A stretch of 43,144 bases of DNA from Verrucomicrobiota bacterium (lineage in GTDB: Bacteria; Verrucomicrobiota; Verrucomicrobiia; Chthoniobacterales; SZAS-18): contig JANXRG010000039.1 in NCBI GenBank assembly GCA_025353105.1, positions 1 through 43,144 on the forward strand. Direction: 5' to 3'. Below are positions 27,147 to 35,685 of the stretch, piece by piece (the stretch's first letter is position 1; the number at the start of each line of letters is the position of its first letter). The position numbers were made by a program, and so were the translations under genes. The notes under the pieces are model-generated. The model worked only from the letters and a program-made list of their open reading frames with translations. It was not told the DNA's origin and did no database searches.

Positions 27147-27542
27147 ATGCCTGCCGACGTTGCCCCCTCTGAAATCCCCGAGTCGATGCGGGAGCATCCG
27201 GTTTGGCGCGGACTGGCGATCCTGCTCGCCTCCCTGCTTGGTCACGTCGTCTGCTTTTTCCTCCTGCAGGTGTCGTATCCTCCGACAATTTCGCGGCCGC
27301 CGGTGCCGGCGCGCATTTATCTGCCGGTACCCGGCTCCGAGGAGGCGCGGCTCGTCGCCCTTTGGGCCGAGGTCACGGACCCGAGCCGGATGATGATTTC
27401 CCCGGAACCGCCGCCTCGTCGCGGTTTGGACCTGCTCGGTCCGAACCCTTACCGGCCGTTCTTTGCCGACTACGAACCCGCCAGGGTGCCTGCGGCCGCT
27501 CCGAAGGCGCCGACCCAACCCGGACGCCCCACCGTGCCATGA
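27147..27542 (+). CDS. Single-pass Pro-rich membrane protein downstream of exbBD
   Basis: Not recognised as a named family. The 131-residue protein has a cytoplasmic N-terminus, one membrane helix (about 21-42, WRGLAILLASLLGHVVCFFL) and a periplasmic Pro-rich part (PPVPARIYLPVPGSEEARLV, PSRMMISPEPPPRR). The topology and place after exbB/exbD resemble a TonB-like energy transducer, but there is no C-terminal TonB domain. Its stop overlaps the start of the next gene (ATGA), so the two are translationally coupled. Confidence 0.65.
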   Translation: MPADVAPSEIPESMREHPVWRGLAILLASLLGHVVCFFLLQVSYPPTISRPPVPARIYLPVPGSEEARLVALWAEVTDPSRMMISPEPPPRRGLDLLGPNPYRPFFADYEPARVPAAAPKAPTQPGRPTVP

Positions 27543-27778
27543 TACGCGTCAGCCTCGCGGTGCTCGTTTTTCTTTACCTCTTCGTCTTCATCATGGCGGT
27601 CTTCGCCGTGTGGGTGCTGGAGGAGCGCCGGCGGCAGCGCCACGCGCGAGTCGCGCTGCAAAACCGCGTGCATTGCAGCGTTTGCGCTTACGACTTCGAG
27701 GATGCAAGTTCCGGCCTCCTGCCGGTCTGCCCCCGCTGCGGCACGACCAACGAACGGCAGAAGCCCTCGAAGATTTAA
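27539..27778 (+). CDS. Small membrane-anchored zinc-ribbon protein
   Basis: The 79-residue protein has an N-terminal hydrophobic segment (about 4-27, SLAVLVFLYLFVFIMAVFAV), a basic stretch ERRRQRHAR and a C-terminal zinc ribbon with CSVCAYDF and CPRCGTTNE. The ATG overlaps the stop of the preceding gene by 4 nt. The function is unknown; it is the last gene of the co-directional run starting at 18835. Confidence 0.7.
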   Translation: MIRVSLAVLVFLYLFVFIMAVFAVWVLEERRRQRHARVALQNRVHCSVCAYDFEDASSGLLPVCPRCGTTNERQKPSKI

Positions 27779-27813
27779 CCCCTCAGCTTTTTACCCTCAA
27801 AAGGACCTCACCA

Positions 27814-28992
27814 ATGGGAATGTGGATCGGACGCAACCGCAAAGCACGCGTCACTTACGGCTTCGACGAGATCGCCCTCGTGCCCGGTGACGTGACCATC
27901 AACCCCAACGAGGTCGACACGACTTTTCACATCCCGCGGCCCGACGGTTCGTCGATCAAGCTGCCCATTCCAATCCTCGCGAGCGCGATGGACGGCGTCA
28001 CCGATGTGAAGTTCTGCATCGCGATGGGCAAGCTCGGCGGGCTCGGCGTGATCAATCTCGAGGGCGTGCAGACGCGCTACGAAAAACCGGCGGAAATTCT
28101 CGACCAGATCGCGACGGCGGATAAGGACGAAGTCACGTCGCTCATCCAGAAAATCTACCTCGCGCCCATCAAGGAGAAGCTGATCATCCGGCGCATCGAG
28201 GAGCTGAAGGCCGCCGGCGTGCTTGCGGCCGTGAGTTCGATTCCGCAAAAGGCCGAACGCTTCGGCGTCATCGCGCAAAAGGCCGGGGCGGACGTTTTCA
28301 TCGTGCAGTCCACCGTATCGACCGTCCGGCACGTCGCGACCGAGTACAAATCGCTCGAACTCGCGGCGTTCTGCAAACGGATGAAGATTCCTGTCATCAT
28401 CGGCAACGCCGTCACGTACGACGTGACGCTCGAGTTGATGGATTGCGGCGTGGCCGGCGTGCTGGTCGGCGTCGGACCCGGTGCCGCCTGCACCAGCCGC
28501 GGCGTGCTCGGGCTCGGCGTACCGCAGGTCACCGCCACAGTCGATTGTGCCGCCGCGCGCGATGAGCATCACAAACGGACCGGCCGATTCGTCCCCATCA
28601 TCACCGATGGCGGCATGAGCAAGGGCGGCGACGTCTGCAAGGCGCTCGCGTGCGGTTCGGATGCCGTCATGGTCGGCAGCGCCTTCGCGCGCTCGGAAGA
28701 AGCGCCGGGGCGCGGGAACCATTGGGGCATGGCCACGCCGCATGCCAATCTCCCGCGCGGCACCCGCATCAAAGTCGGCGTCACCGGCTCGTTGAAGCAG
28801 ATTCTCTTCGGCCCGGCAACGGTGGACGATGGCTCACAGAATCTCATCGGGGCCATCACCACGTGCATGGGCAACGTCGGCGCCGCCACCATTCGCGAGT
28901 TCCAGGAAACCGAGATCATTATCGCCCCCAGCATCAAAACCGAAGGTAAGTTGTTCCAGACCGTCCAGAACGTCGGCATGGGAACGAGGTGA
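27814..28992 (+). CDS. GuaB3-type IMP dehydrogenase family protein
   Basis: TIM-barrel protein of the IMP dehydrogenase/GMP reductase family, 392 residues. It has no CBS-domain insert, and the segment GPGAACTSRGVLGLGVPQ replaces the usual GSICTT catalytic loop but retains the Cys. ITDGGMSKGGDVCKAL, GSDAVMVGSAFA and ILASAMDGVTD are further family blocks. These features match the GuaB3 subfamily seen in actinobacteria and cyanobacteria. Whether it makes XMP or has another purine role is not settled by sequence. The ATG at 27814 is preceded by AAGGAC 8 nt upstream, a good ribosome-binding site. fabF follows after a 149-nt gap that holds a repeat. Confidence 0.85.
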   Translation: MGMWIGRNRKARVTYGFDEIALVPGDVTINPNEVDTTFHIPRPDGSSIKLPIPILASAMDGVTDVKFCIAMGKLGGLGVINLEGVQTRYEKPAEILDQIATADKDEVTSLIQKIYLAPIKEKLIIRRIEELKAAGVLAAVSSIPQKAERFGVIAQKAGADVFIVQSTVSTVRHVATEYKSLELAAFCKRMKIPVIIGNAVTYDVTLELMDCGVAGVLVGVGPGAACTSRGVLGLGVPQVTATVDCAAARDEHHKRTGRFVPIITDGGMSKGGDVCKALACGSDAVMVGSAFARSEEAPGRGNHWGMATPHANLPRGTRIKVGVTGSLKQILFGPATVDDGSQNLIGAITTCMGNVGAATIREFQETEIIIAPSIKTEGKLFQTVQNVGMGTR

Positions 28993-28993
28993 G

Positions 28994-29140
28994 AAAAGGA
29001 GCAGGGAGGAAGGAGGAAGGAACAAGGGGTGCAAATCCCTGACGTTGTCCTGCTTCGCCCCCAGCCATCCCCTCTGATCTTGCCTCGCACGCGAAATCCC
29101 TCAATCTTCCTCGTTCCTCCCTGTTCCTTGTTCCTTCCCC
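28994..29140. repeat. Inverted repeat, AGGAAGG-type words, before fabF
   Basis: The left arm (about 28994-29030) contains GGGAGGAAGGAGGAAGGAAC; the right arm (about 29104-29140) is its degenerate reverse complement (CGTTCCTCCCTGTTCCTTGT). The right arm ends directly before the fabF ATG. Words of 7 bp recur. It is the same family as the unit at 14176-14277. Confidence 0.75.
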
Positions 29141-29141
29141 T

Positions 29142-30392
29142 ATGAATCGACGAGTCGTGATAACTGGCATCGGCGTGATGACGCCGATCGGCGATGACCT
29201 GCCGACCTTCTGGCACAACCTGGCCAACGGCGTGAGTGGCATCGGGCCGATCACTCTTTTTGACACGACCTTGTACGACTGCAAGATCGGCGGCGAGGTG
29301 AAGAACTTCGAACCGGTTAATTACTTCAAAGTGCCCAAGGACGTGAGGCGCGCCGACCGCTACAGTCAGTTGCTCATGGCGGCATCCAAGCTGGCGGTGA
29401 AGGACGCCGGCCTCGGAAATTTTGAAACGGTGGATCGCGATCGGTTCGGTTGTTTCCTCGGCAGCGGCATCGGCGGACTGAAGAGTATCGAGGACCAGCA
29501 CACGAATTTGATCACGAAGAGCCCGAGTCGCGTTTCGCCGTTCATGATCCCGATGATGATCGCGAATATGGGCAGTGGTCTCGTCGCCATGGAATACGGG
29601 CTGCGGGGGCCAAACATGAGCATCGTCACCGCCTGCGCGTCCGCCAACAACACGCTCGGCGAGGCGTGGCGCACGATTAAGTTCGGTGATGCCGACGGCT
29701 TCATCGCTGGTGGCGGCGAGGCCGCCATTGCGCCGCTCGGACTTTCCGGCTTCGGCAACATGAAGGCGCTCTCGATGCGCAACGACGATCCCACCCGCGC
29801 GTCGCGGCCGTGGGACAAGGACCGCGACGGCTTCGTGCTCAGCGAAGGCGCCGGGGTGATGATTCTCGAGGAGTTGGAACACGCGAAGAAGCGCGGAGCG
29901 CGGATCTACGCCGAGCTTACCGGCTACGGCGTGTCGTGCGACGCGTACCACATGACCTCGCCCACGCCCGACGGCTCCGGCGCGGCGCTCGCGATGAACA
30001 TGGCGCTGAAGCACGCCCAGATTAATCCGGAACAGGTCGATTATTTGAATGCCCATGCGACATCCACGGGCCTGGGTGATATCGCCGAGACGACGGCAAT
30101 CAAGCGCGCGTTCGGCGGGTACGCGAAGAATGGGCTGGCGGTCTCGTCCACGAAATCCATGACAGGCCACACGCTCGGCGCGGCGGGCGCCATCGAGCTA
30201 GCGGCCTGCCTGCTGGCGATGCAGCACGGCGTGCTTCCGCCGACGATTAATTTGGACATGCCGGATCCGGAATGTGATTTGGATTACGTTCCGAACGTGG
30301 CGCGCGAGAAGAAGATCAGGACCGCAATGAGCAACAGCTTCGGCTTCGGCGGCCACAACGCGACCCTGGTGGTGTCGGAGTTTGTGGGGTAG
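29142..30392 (+). CDS. fabF: 3-oxoacyl-[ACP] synthase II (FabF-type)
   Basis: Condensing enzyme elongating acyl-ACP with malonyl-ACP in fatty-acid synthesis. The 416-residue product has the Cys-His-His triad: C165 in VTACASANN, H305 in NAHATSTGLGD, and H343 in STKSMTGHTLGAAGA, plus the C-terminal SNSFGFGGHNATLV. The ATG at 29142 gives MNRRVVITGIGVMTPIG, the standard FabF start. No acpP is adjacent, although it usually is. Confidence 0.95.
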   Translation: MNRRVVITGIGVMTPIGDDLPTFWHNLANGVSGIGPITLFDTTLYDCKIGGEVKNFEPVNYFKVPKDVRRADRYSQLLMAASKLAVKDAGLGNFETVDRDRFGCFLGSGIGGLKSIEDQHTNLITKSPSRVSPFMIPMMIANMGSGLVAMEYGLRGPNMSIVTACASANNTLGEAWRTIKFGDADGFIAGGGEAAIAPLGLSGFGNMKALSMRNDDPTRASRPWDKDRDGFVLSEGAGVMILEELEHAKKRGARIYAELTGYGVSCDAYHMTSPTPDGSGAALAMNMALKHAQINPEQVDYLNAHATSTGLGDIAETTAIKRAFGGYAKNGLAVSSTKSMTGHTLGAAGAIELAACLLAMQHGVLPPTINLDMPDPECDLDYVPNVAREKKIRTAMSNSFGFGGHNATLVVSEFVG

Positions 30393-30423
30393 GCGCGCAC
30401 GGCGGCTTGACCGCGATTAAAGC

Positions 30424-31479
30424 ATGTCGAATTCCCTCCAAATCGAGCCCGACGAGCAGGATTCGCAGGCTCGAAACCGTCGGCATAATCTACGTCTGGC
30501 GATTTCGCTCGCGATCTGCATTCCGCTCTCGACGGCCCTCTTCGTGCTGATTGCCGCGATCGGCTTCCCTTACGCGGGTTGGGACACTTGGAAGGACAAG
30601 CGTGAGGCGTTCGAGAAAAGCAGAAAGCTGCCGACCTACGAGGCATTGGTGCCTGGGGCGATCCCTGATGACCAGAACTTCGTGATGATTCCCGAATTCG
30701 CGCCCTTGCATGCGTTCCTCGCGCTCGGGCCCGAGGCACGCGGTGAGGGCGAACCGGCTCCGATCGTGTTTCCGGAAATTTGGGGGCTGACGGCATCGGG
30801 AAAGAAAGCACTGCTCGATGTCGCGGATCAAAAACGGCAGAATGTTGAGGAACTGCGAGCTGCGCTGGCGGAATCAGGTTGCGCCAGCGCGAACGGTGAA
30901 GCTGCGATTGCCGTCCTCGCTGCGGTCGAGGCCCATAGCAGGGTGTTCAACGCAATCGAAGCCGGCGTAAAGCGCAATTCTTCGCGCTGGCCCGTTCGCT
31001 ACGACTTGGGATTCAGCATGGCACCTCCACCATGGCCATCGCTCCGCCAACTCACCTACCTGTTTGCCATCAGGAGCCTGGCGCGTCGCAGCGCCGGAAT
31101 GCCCCAGGAGGCGGCTGACGATGTTGTAACGCTCCTGCGTCTCGCCCGCGCGCTGCAACGCGATCCGCTTCTGGTATCAACGATGATCGGCGTCGCGATC
31201 GAGCGAGCTGCACTGTCCGAAATCTGGGACGGCATGGCTTCGCATGCTTGGAGTGGGTCGTGTCTCGCACGATTTCGCGGCGAGTTGCTCGACGTCGACG
31301 AATTTGCCTCGTGGCACAGATCAGTGTTGTTTGAAGGAATCGCTATGACTCGCCTGCTTGAGTCGGCCATTCGCGAGGAAAAACCGGTTTGGGGATTGCG
31401 CGACGATGAATCCAACGAAGTACATTGGGCCATTTGCAGATCGGCTGGCGGAGATGACAGGATCCATCACGATCCATGA
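30424..31479 (+). pseudogene. Membrane-anchored protein, 5' part of a frameshifted gene
   Basis: I do not recognise the family. This reading frame gives 351 residues: a charged N-terminus, one membrane helix (about 26-48), then a soluble helical region with RSLARRSAGMPQEAADDVVT and a run WDGMASHAWSGSCLARFRGE. It then passes into an unlike tail (CRSAGGDDRIHHDP) and stops at 31479. The next frame, one base over, continues with sensible protein to 31888. The two overlap by about 120 nt. A single-base insertion (or two-base loss) between about 31375 and 31425, perhaps in the A5 or G4 runs there, would explain it. It may be a real mutation or a sequencing error. Confidence 0.6.
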
Positions 31480-31888
31480 AGGCTTCTTCCAGCGCGATGA
31501 CTACGATGCCTGGAAAGAGCGCTGCGAAACGTACATCAAATGGAAGGATCCCTCCCTAGTCGAATTCGTCAGTGGCAGAGAACGCGCCCTTATTCGCGTT
31601 CTCAACACCGTCATGTTTCGACGATTTGCGCTGCTCGCGTGCAATCTCGAGGAGCAATTTCTGGGATCGGGGAAGTATCCAGCGGAACTCGACGATGCAG
31701 GAGATCTAAGTGTGGATATTGCAAACGGAGAGGCGGTCGTTTACCAATGCGCGAAGGACCGACGCACCTATCGAATGTACTCAGTTGGCTGGGATCGCGT
31801 CGACGACGACGGAGCACAAAAAAAATTTGAGCCGCCGTGGACCGGGGATTGGGTATGGAGTCTGCCGGGATTTGTCCCGCCCCCGTAG
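31406..31888 (+). pseudogene. 3' part of the same frameshifted gene
   Basis: This frame continues the protein begun at 30424. It has no good start of its own; the first plausible Met is at 31406. It reads DRLAEMTGSITIHEGFFQRD and goes on to ALIRVLNTVMFRRFALLACNLE, KYPAELDD and MYSVGWDRVDDDG, ending in GDWVWSLPGFVPPP. The closing YSVGWDxxDDGG...GDWVW pattern is common at the ends of membrane-anchored Verrucomicrobia proteins of about 450-500 residues, so the joined product would have a normal size. No ribosome-binding site is evident before 31406. Confidence 0.6.
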
Positions 31889-31983
31889 GCGGTCCGTGAA
31901 CCGTCCAGCCTCGCCGGACAGGCGGGGTGGATTTCCCTCCCCCTCTCCGGCCGGTGGCCCCGGATGGCGATCTTATCCCACCC

Positions 31984-32018
31984 AAAAAAAACAGGGCGAC
32001 CCTTCCGGATCGCCCTGT
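31984..32018 (-). terminator. Intrinsic terminator of the DUF3597 gene
   Basis: On the minus strand a perfect 9-bp stem ACAGGGCGA / TCGCCCTGT (bases 32018-32010 and 31999-31991) with a 10-nt loop is followed by eight T residues (31991-31984). It lies 32 nt past the DUF3597 stop codon. This is a textbook rho-independent terminator. Bases 31889-31983, between the split gene and the terminator, show nothing else. Confidence 0.85.
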
Positions 32019-32050
32019 CGAAAACGAAATGGACTCCGGTCGGCTTGTGC

Positions 32051-32647
32051 CTACGCGAGATTCGCCGGCAGATTCCCGCCGTTCGCAGCGAGGGCATTCA
32101 GCAACGCGCCATGCAACGCGGTGTTGCCGGCCTCGGACCCGGCGCTGTGTGCGTCAAGGCCCAGCGCAGCCATGTAGTGCTTGCGCGCGCCCATGCTGCT
32201 GTCCTTGCCCAGCAGCTTGAGCAGGTCGACCACCGAATTCTGCCAATCGAGATCCTCGCCCGTCGTCTCGGCTTTGGCCGCCAGGATCGCGCTGACGTCC
32301 ACCGAGACCGTGCTCGAGTTCCCGGCGTGCGTCGAGCCCGCGGAACCGACCGAGGTGACCGCCGTTGACGCCGACAGCCCGAACCGCTCTACGACGCTGG
32401 CGAGGCTCGAGACCACGTCGCTGCCGGCGCTGGAGCCAAGGGCCGCGGCGATGGCCCCGAGATCCGCCTTGGTCCGCTCGCCGTAGGTCTTGGCGTCGAG
32501 CGTTTCTCCGGCTACCTGGCCGAGGAATTTCTTAGCGTTCCATTCGAGATTCGTGAGCTGAGTCGCCACCGCCGCATTGCCTTGCAGCGAAGCAACCACC
32601 TTTTGGAGAATGTGGTTCGCGAAAACTTGCTGGGGATCAAGTGCCAT
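32051..32647 (-). CDS. DUF3597 domain protein
   Basis: The 198-residue protein has a C-terminal DUF3597-type domain (about 116-198): VDVSAILAAKAETTGEDLDW, NSVVDLLKLLGKDSSMGARK and NALAANGGNLPANLA match the family pattern. The N-terminal half is helical and Ala/Ser-rich with no signal peptide. The function of DUF3597 is unknown; some members carry LysM domains, absent here. The ATG at 32647 (MALDPQQVF) is chosen over an upstream start at 32689. It is a single-gene unit closed by a strong terminator and divergent from prpE. The AT-rich stretch near 32690-32715 probably contains promoters for both. Confidence 0.82.
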   Translation of the reverse strand: MALDPQQVFANHILQKVVASLQGNAAVATQLTNLEWNAKKFLGQVAGETLDAKTYGERTKADLGAIAAALGSSAGSDVVSSLASVVERFGLSASTAVTSVGSAGSTHAGNSSTVSVDVSAILAAKAETTGEDLDWQNSVVDLLKLLGKDSSMGARKHYMAALGLDAHSAGSEAGNTALHGALLNALAANGGNLPANLA

Positions 32648-32766
32648 AGGGCGGAAACAATGCGTTCCCACAACAGACCGAACCAGCACAATTTCTTGAA
32701 AATATTGTCATCGCCACGCCCAAATCTTTCTCGCAGTCCAGGGCATCCCGACGCACCCTCGAGTCC

Positions 32767-34692
32767 ATGACGACCCCGTCTTCCCCCGGCGGCGAGGGCT
32801 ACCGCGCCGTGCATCGCCGCTCGCTCGAGGATCCCGCCGCGTTCTGGTCCGCGGAGGCTCGCCTCATTCATTGGAACTCACCGTGGGAGCAGGTCTGCGA
32901 TTACTCAAATCCCCCCTTCGTGAAGTGGTTCCCTGGCGGCACGACGAACCTTTGCTTCAACGCCGTTGATCGTCATCTCGCCGCGTGGGCGGACCATCCC
33001 GCGCTCATCACAATTTCGACCGAAACGAACGAAACCGTGACGCTGACCTTTCGCGAATTGTACCAGCGCGTGAATGCCATGGCCGCCGTCCTGCGCGCCC
33101 ACGGCGTGACGAAGGGTGACCGGGTGCTGATCTATCTTCCGAACATCGCGGAGGGCCCGGTCGCGATGCTCGCCTGCGTGCGCATCGGCGCGATTCATTC
33201 CGTCGTCTTCGGCGGATTCGCCGCGCCCAGCCTCGCGACGCGGATCGACGACTGCCAGCCGAAGCTGATCATCAGTGCCGATGCCGGCATGCGCGGCGGA
33301 AAAATCATTTCCTACAAGCCGCTGCTCGATGAGGCCATTCGCCTGGCAAAATTTCCGCCCAAATGCGTCCTGCTGCTTTCGCGCGGGCTCGACCCGGCAA
33401 TGAATTACGTCCGCGGGCGCGACATTGATCTGCGGGTCGAACTCGCGCGCCACGACGGCGCTGAAGTCCCGATTGAATGGGTGGATGCCACGCATCCGAG
33501 CTACATCCTCTATACGTCCGGCACCACCGGCACCCCGAAGGGCATCGTGCGCGACACCGGCGGTTCCGCGGTCGCGTTGATGCATACGATGCAGACGATT
33601 TATCCGGGCAAAGCCGGCGAGCCGTATTTCTGCACGTCGGACATTGGCTGGCAGGTGGGTCATTCGTACGGCGTGTACGGCACGCTCATGCAGGGGATGA
33701 CCAGCATCCTGTACGAGGGCCTGCCGATTCGGCCCGATGCGGGCATCTGGTGGAAAATCGTGCAGGATTATCGCGCGGTGATGATGTTCTCCTCGCCCAC
33801 CGCAATCCGGGTCCTGCGCCGACAGGATCCGGCCTTCCTCAAAAAATACGACACGAGCTCACTGCGATATCTGTACCTCGCCGGCGAACCCCTCGATGTG
33901 CCGACCTCCGAATGGATCGAGAGCGCCCTGAACGTGCCGGTCATCGACAACTACTGGCAGACCGAAACCGGCTGGCCAATTCTCGCGGGCTTTCCCGGCA
34001 GTGGAAAATTGGAACGCAAACTCGGTTCGCCCGGCCTGCCCTGCGCGGGCTACGACCTGACGCTGATCGGCGACGAGAGCGGTCCGGTGACGGAGGAAAA
34101 CGGCGAGCGCAAGGGCGTGCTCGCGATTCGCCCGCCGCTGCCGCCGGGCTGCTTTCCGACGCTCTGGCAGGATGACGCGCGCTTTTTGGAAACGTATTTC
34201 AAGGAACGCGATGCGAACGGGAAAATGGTCTACACGACGTTCGATTGGGCCACGATGGACGAGGCCGGATTCGTGACGATTCTGGGCCGCACGGACGACA
34301 TCATCAACGTCGCGGGCCACCGTCTCGGCACGCGCGAAATCGAGGAAGCGCTCAGCGCGCACCCGGCGGTGGCAGAGTGCGCGGTGGTCGGAGTGAAAGA
34401 CGAAATCAAAGGCCAGGCCGTGTTCGCGTGCGTGGTCATCAAAGCCGGAGAACAGCCAGAGGGCGAGGCGGCGAAAGCGGCGCTCATCGACGGCCTCAAG
34501 CGCGAGGTGGACACGCGGCTTGGGGCCATCGCGCGGCCGAACGCGATTCATTTTCTCACCGCGTTGCCGAAGACACGGTCGGGGAAAATTCTCCGTCGTG
34601 GCATCCGCGCGCTCGCCGAGGGCCGCGACCCGGGCGACCTCTCAACCCTCGAGGATGGCGGCGCGCTGGATCAGGTTCGTGCGGCCGTGTGA
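32767..34692 (+). CDS. prpE: Propionyl-CoA synthetase (PrpE-type AMP-forming ligase)
   Basis: Activates propionate (or acetate) to its CoA thioester through an acyl-adenylate. The 641-residue product has YTSGTTGTPKGIVRDTGGSA (P-loop), DIGWQVGHSYGVYGTL, DNYWQTETGWP, GRTDDIINVAGHRLGTREIE and the acetylatable Lys607 in KTRSGKILRR. The GIVRDTGG and QVGHSYGVY variants are those of PrpE rather than Acs. No methylcitrate-cycle genes are adjacent, so propionate could enter other routes. The ATG at 32767 lies in a divergent gap with the DUF3597 gene. Confidence 0.88.
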   Translation: MTTPSSPGGEGYRAVHRRSLEDPAAFWSAEARLIHWNSPWEQVCDYSNPPFVKWFPGGTTNLCFNAVDRHLAAWADHPALITISTETNETVTLTFRELYQRVNAMAAVLRAHGVTKGDRVLIYLPNIAEGPVAMLACVRIGAIHSVVFGGFAAPSLATRIDDCQPKLIISADAGMRGGKIISYKPLLDEAIRLAKFPPKCVLLLSRGLDPAMNYVRGRDIDLRVELARHDGAEVPIEWVDATHPSYILYTSGTTGTPKGIVRDTGGSAVALMHTMQTIYPGKAGEPYFCTSDIGWQVGHSYGVYGTLMQGMTSILYEGLPIRPDAGIWWKIVQDYRAVMMFSSPTAIRVLRRQDPAFLKKYDTSSLRYLYLAGEPLDVPTSEWIESALNVPVIDNYWQTETGWPILAGFPGSGKLERKLGSPGLPCAGYDLTLIGDESGPVTEENGERKGVLAIRPPLPPGCFPTLWQDDARFLETYFKERDANGKMVYTTFDWATMDEAGFVTILGRTDDIINVAGHRLGTREIEEALSAHPAVAECAVVGVKDEIKGQAVFACVVIKAGEQPEGEAAKAALIDGLKREVDTRLGAIARPNAIHFLTALPKTRSGKILRRGIRALAEGRDPGDLSTLEDGGALDQVRAAV

Positions 34693-34697
34693 CAGAC

Positions 34698-34803
34698 GGG
34701 GAAACCACGAATGACACACGAATTGACCCGAATTGGGTACAGACCGGCTTGGAACGGATCTCATTAATTCGTGTTCATTCGTGTAGAATTCGTGGTTCCT
34801 TTC
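34698..34803. repeat. Inverted repeat, CACGAATT-type words
   Basis: The left arm (34698-34734) carries AAACCACGAATGACACACGA and the right arm (34762-34803) is its degenerate reverse complement, ending CGTGGTTCC. Words of about 10 bp around ACACGAATT recur. The unit fills the gap between prpE and the DUF423 gene. A solo arm of the same family is at 7068-7091. Confidence 0.8.
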
Positions 34804-34810
34804 CGTTCGC

Positions 34811-35170
34811 ATGACGCCCCGCCTCGCTTTTCAAATTGCTGCCGTTTTCGGATTTCTCGCGGTCGCCCTGGGTGCGTTCGGCGCGCACGGGTTGAAGTCG
34901 ACGCTCGCAACGCTGGGCACGACCGAGAGCTTTGAAATTGCGGTGCGTTATCAATTTCTTCACGCGCTGGCGATGCTCGTTGTCGCGCGTCTCCGACCTT
35001 TTCCTGCCGGGGTGTGGTGGTGTTTTGCGACTGGGATTCTCGTCTTCAGCGGAAGTTTGTTCGTCCTCGCCCTGACCGGATCGAAATGGCTTGGAGCCGT
35101 GACGCCGATCGGCGGGGTCGCGTTTCTCGCGGGATGGTTGTGGCTCGTCTTTCGCGCGCCGCGTGATTGA
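34811..35170 (+). CDS. DUF423 (YgdD-type) inner-membrane protein
   Basis: The 119-residue protein has four hydrophobic segments and the DUF423 opening AAVFGFLAVALGAFGAHGLK. Further signatures are the RYQFLHALAMLVV segment and FSGSLFVLALTGSKWLGAVT with PIGGVAFLAGW. The function is unknown. The HIT gene follows after 11 nt, and the repeat lies immediately upstream. Confidence 0.9.
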   Translation: MTPRLAFQIAAVFGFLAVALGAFGAHGLKSTLATLGTTESFEIAVRYQFLHALAMLVVARLRPFPAGVWWCFATGILVFSGSLFVLALTGSKWLGAVTPIGGVAFLAGWLWLVFRAPRD

Positions 35171-35181
35171 ATTGCAGGACG

Positions 35182-35685
35182 ATGGACGACAAGGAATTTC
35201 CCAAACAACTTGGCACGCTCTGGGCGCCGTGGCGCGTGGAATATTTTGAGCAGAAGCCGGCGGACCCGGATTTTCTCCTTGAAGCGGCGAACACCACGGA
35301 CGATGCCGCGCACCTCGTGCTGCGCCGCGGCAAGGGCGCTTTCCTGATCATGAACCGGTATCCGTATGCCTCCGGCCACCTGATGGCGGTGCCGTATCGC
35401 AAGGTCGCGGCGCTTTCGGATCTCACAGACGCGGAGAAGCTGGAGTTGTGGCAGCTCGCGGAAGTCGCGCAGGATGCATTGCGCCGCGTGATGCGCGCGG
35501 AGGGATTTAATCTGGGGCTCAATCTTGGCGCGTGTGCGGGCGCGGGAGTCACGGACCACGTGCATCTCCACATCGTGCCGCGGTGGGCCAACGACCAGAA
35601 TTTCATGCCGATCCTCGCGCAGACGCGCATCATTCCCGAGGGGTTGATGCCGCTCTACGAAAAGCTGCACGCCGCGCTGGCCTAA
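35182..35685 (+). CDS. HIT-family nucleotide hydrolase/phosphorylase
   Basis: The 167-residue protein has the histidine triad DHVHLHIVPRW (His126, 128, 130) and the upstream MNRYPYASGHLMAVPYRKV block. The opening TLWAPWRVEYFEQ matches the bacterial subgroup close to Ap4A phosphorylases. The likely substrates are dinucleoside polyphosphates or nucleoside phosphoramidates; the exact one is not visible. The stop codon overlaps the stop of the photolyase gene on the other strand by 4 bases (35682-35685). Confidence 0.88.
   Translation: MDDKEFPKQLGTLWAPWRVEYFEQKPADPDFLLEAANTTDDAAHLVLRRGKGAFLIMNRYPYASGHLMAVPYRKVAALSDLTDAEKLELWQLAEVAQDALRRVMRAEGFNLGLNLGACAGAGVTDHVHLHIVPRWANDQNFMPILAQTRIIPEGLMPLYEKLHAALA

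Noticed and set aside
31358-31479. Programmed ribosomal frameshift in the split gene
   Set aside because: No slippery heptamer with a following stem is evident, and a simple indel or sequencing error explains the pattern.
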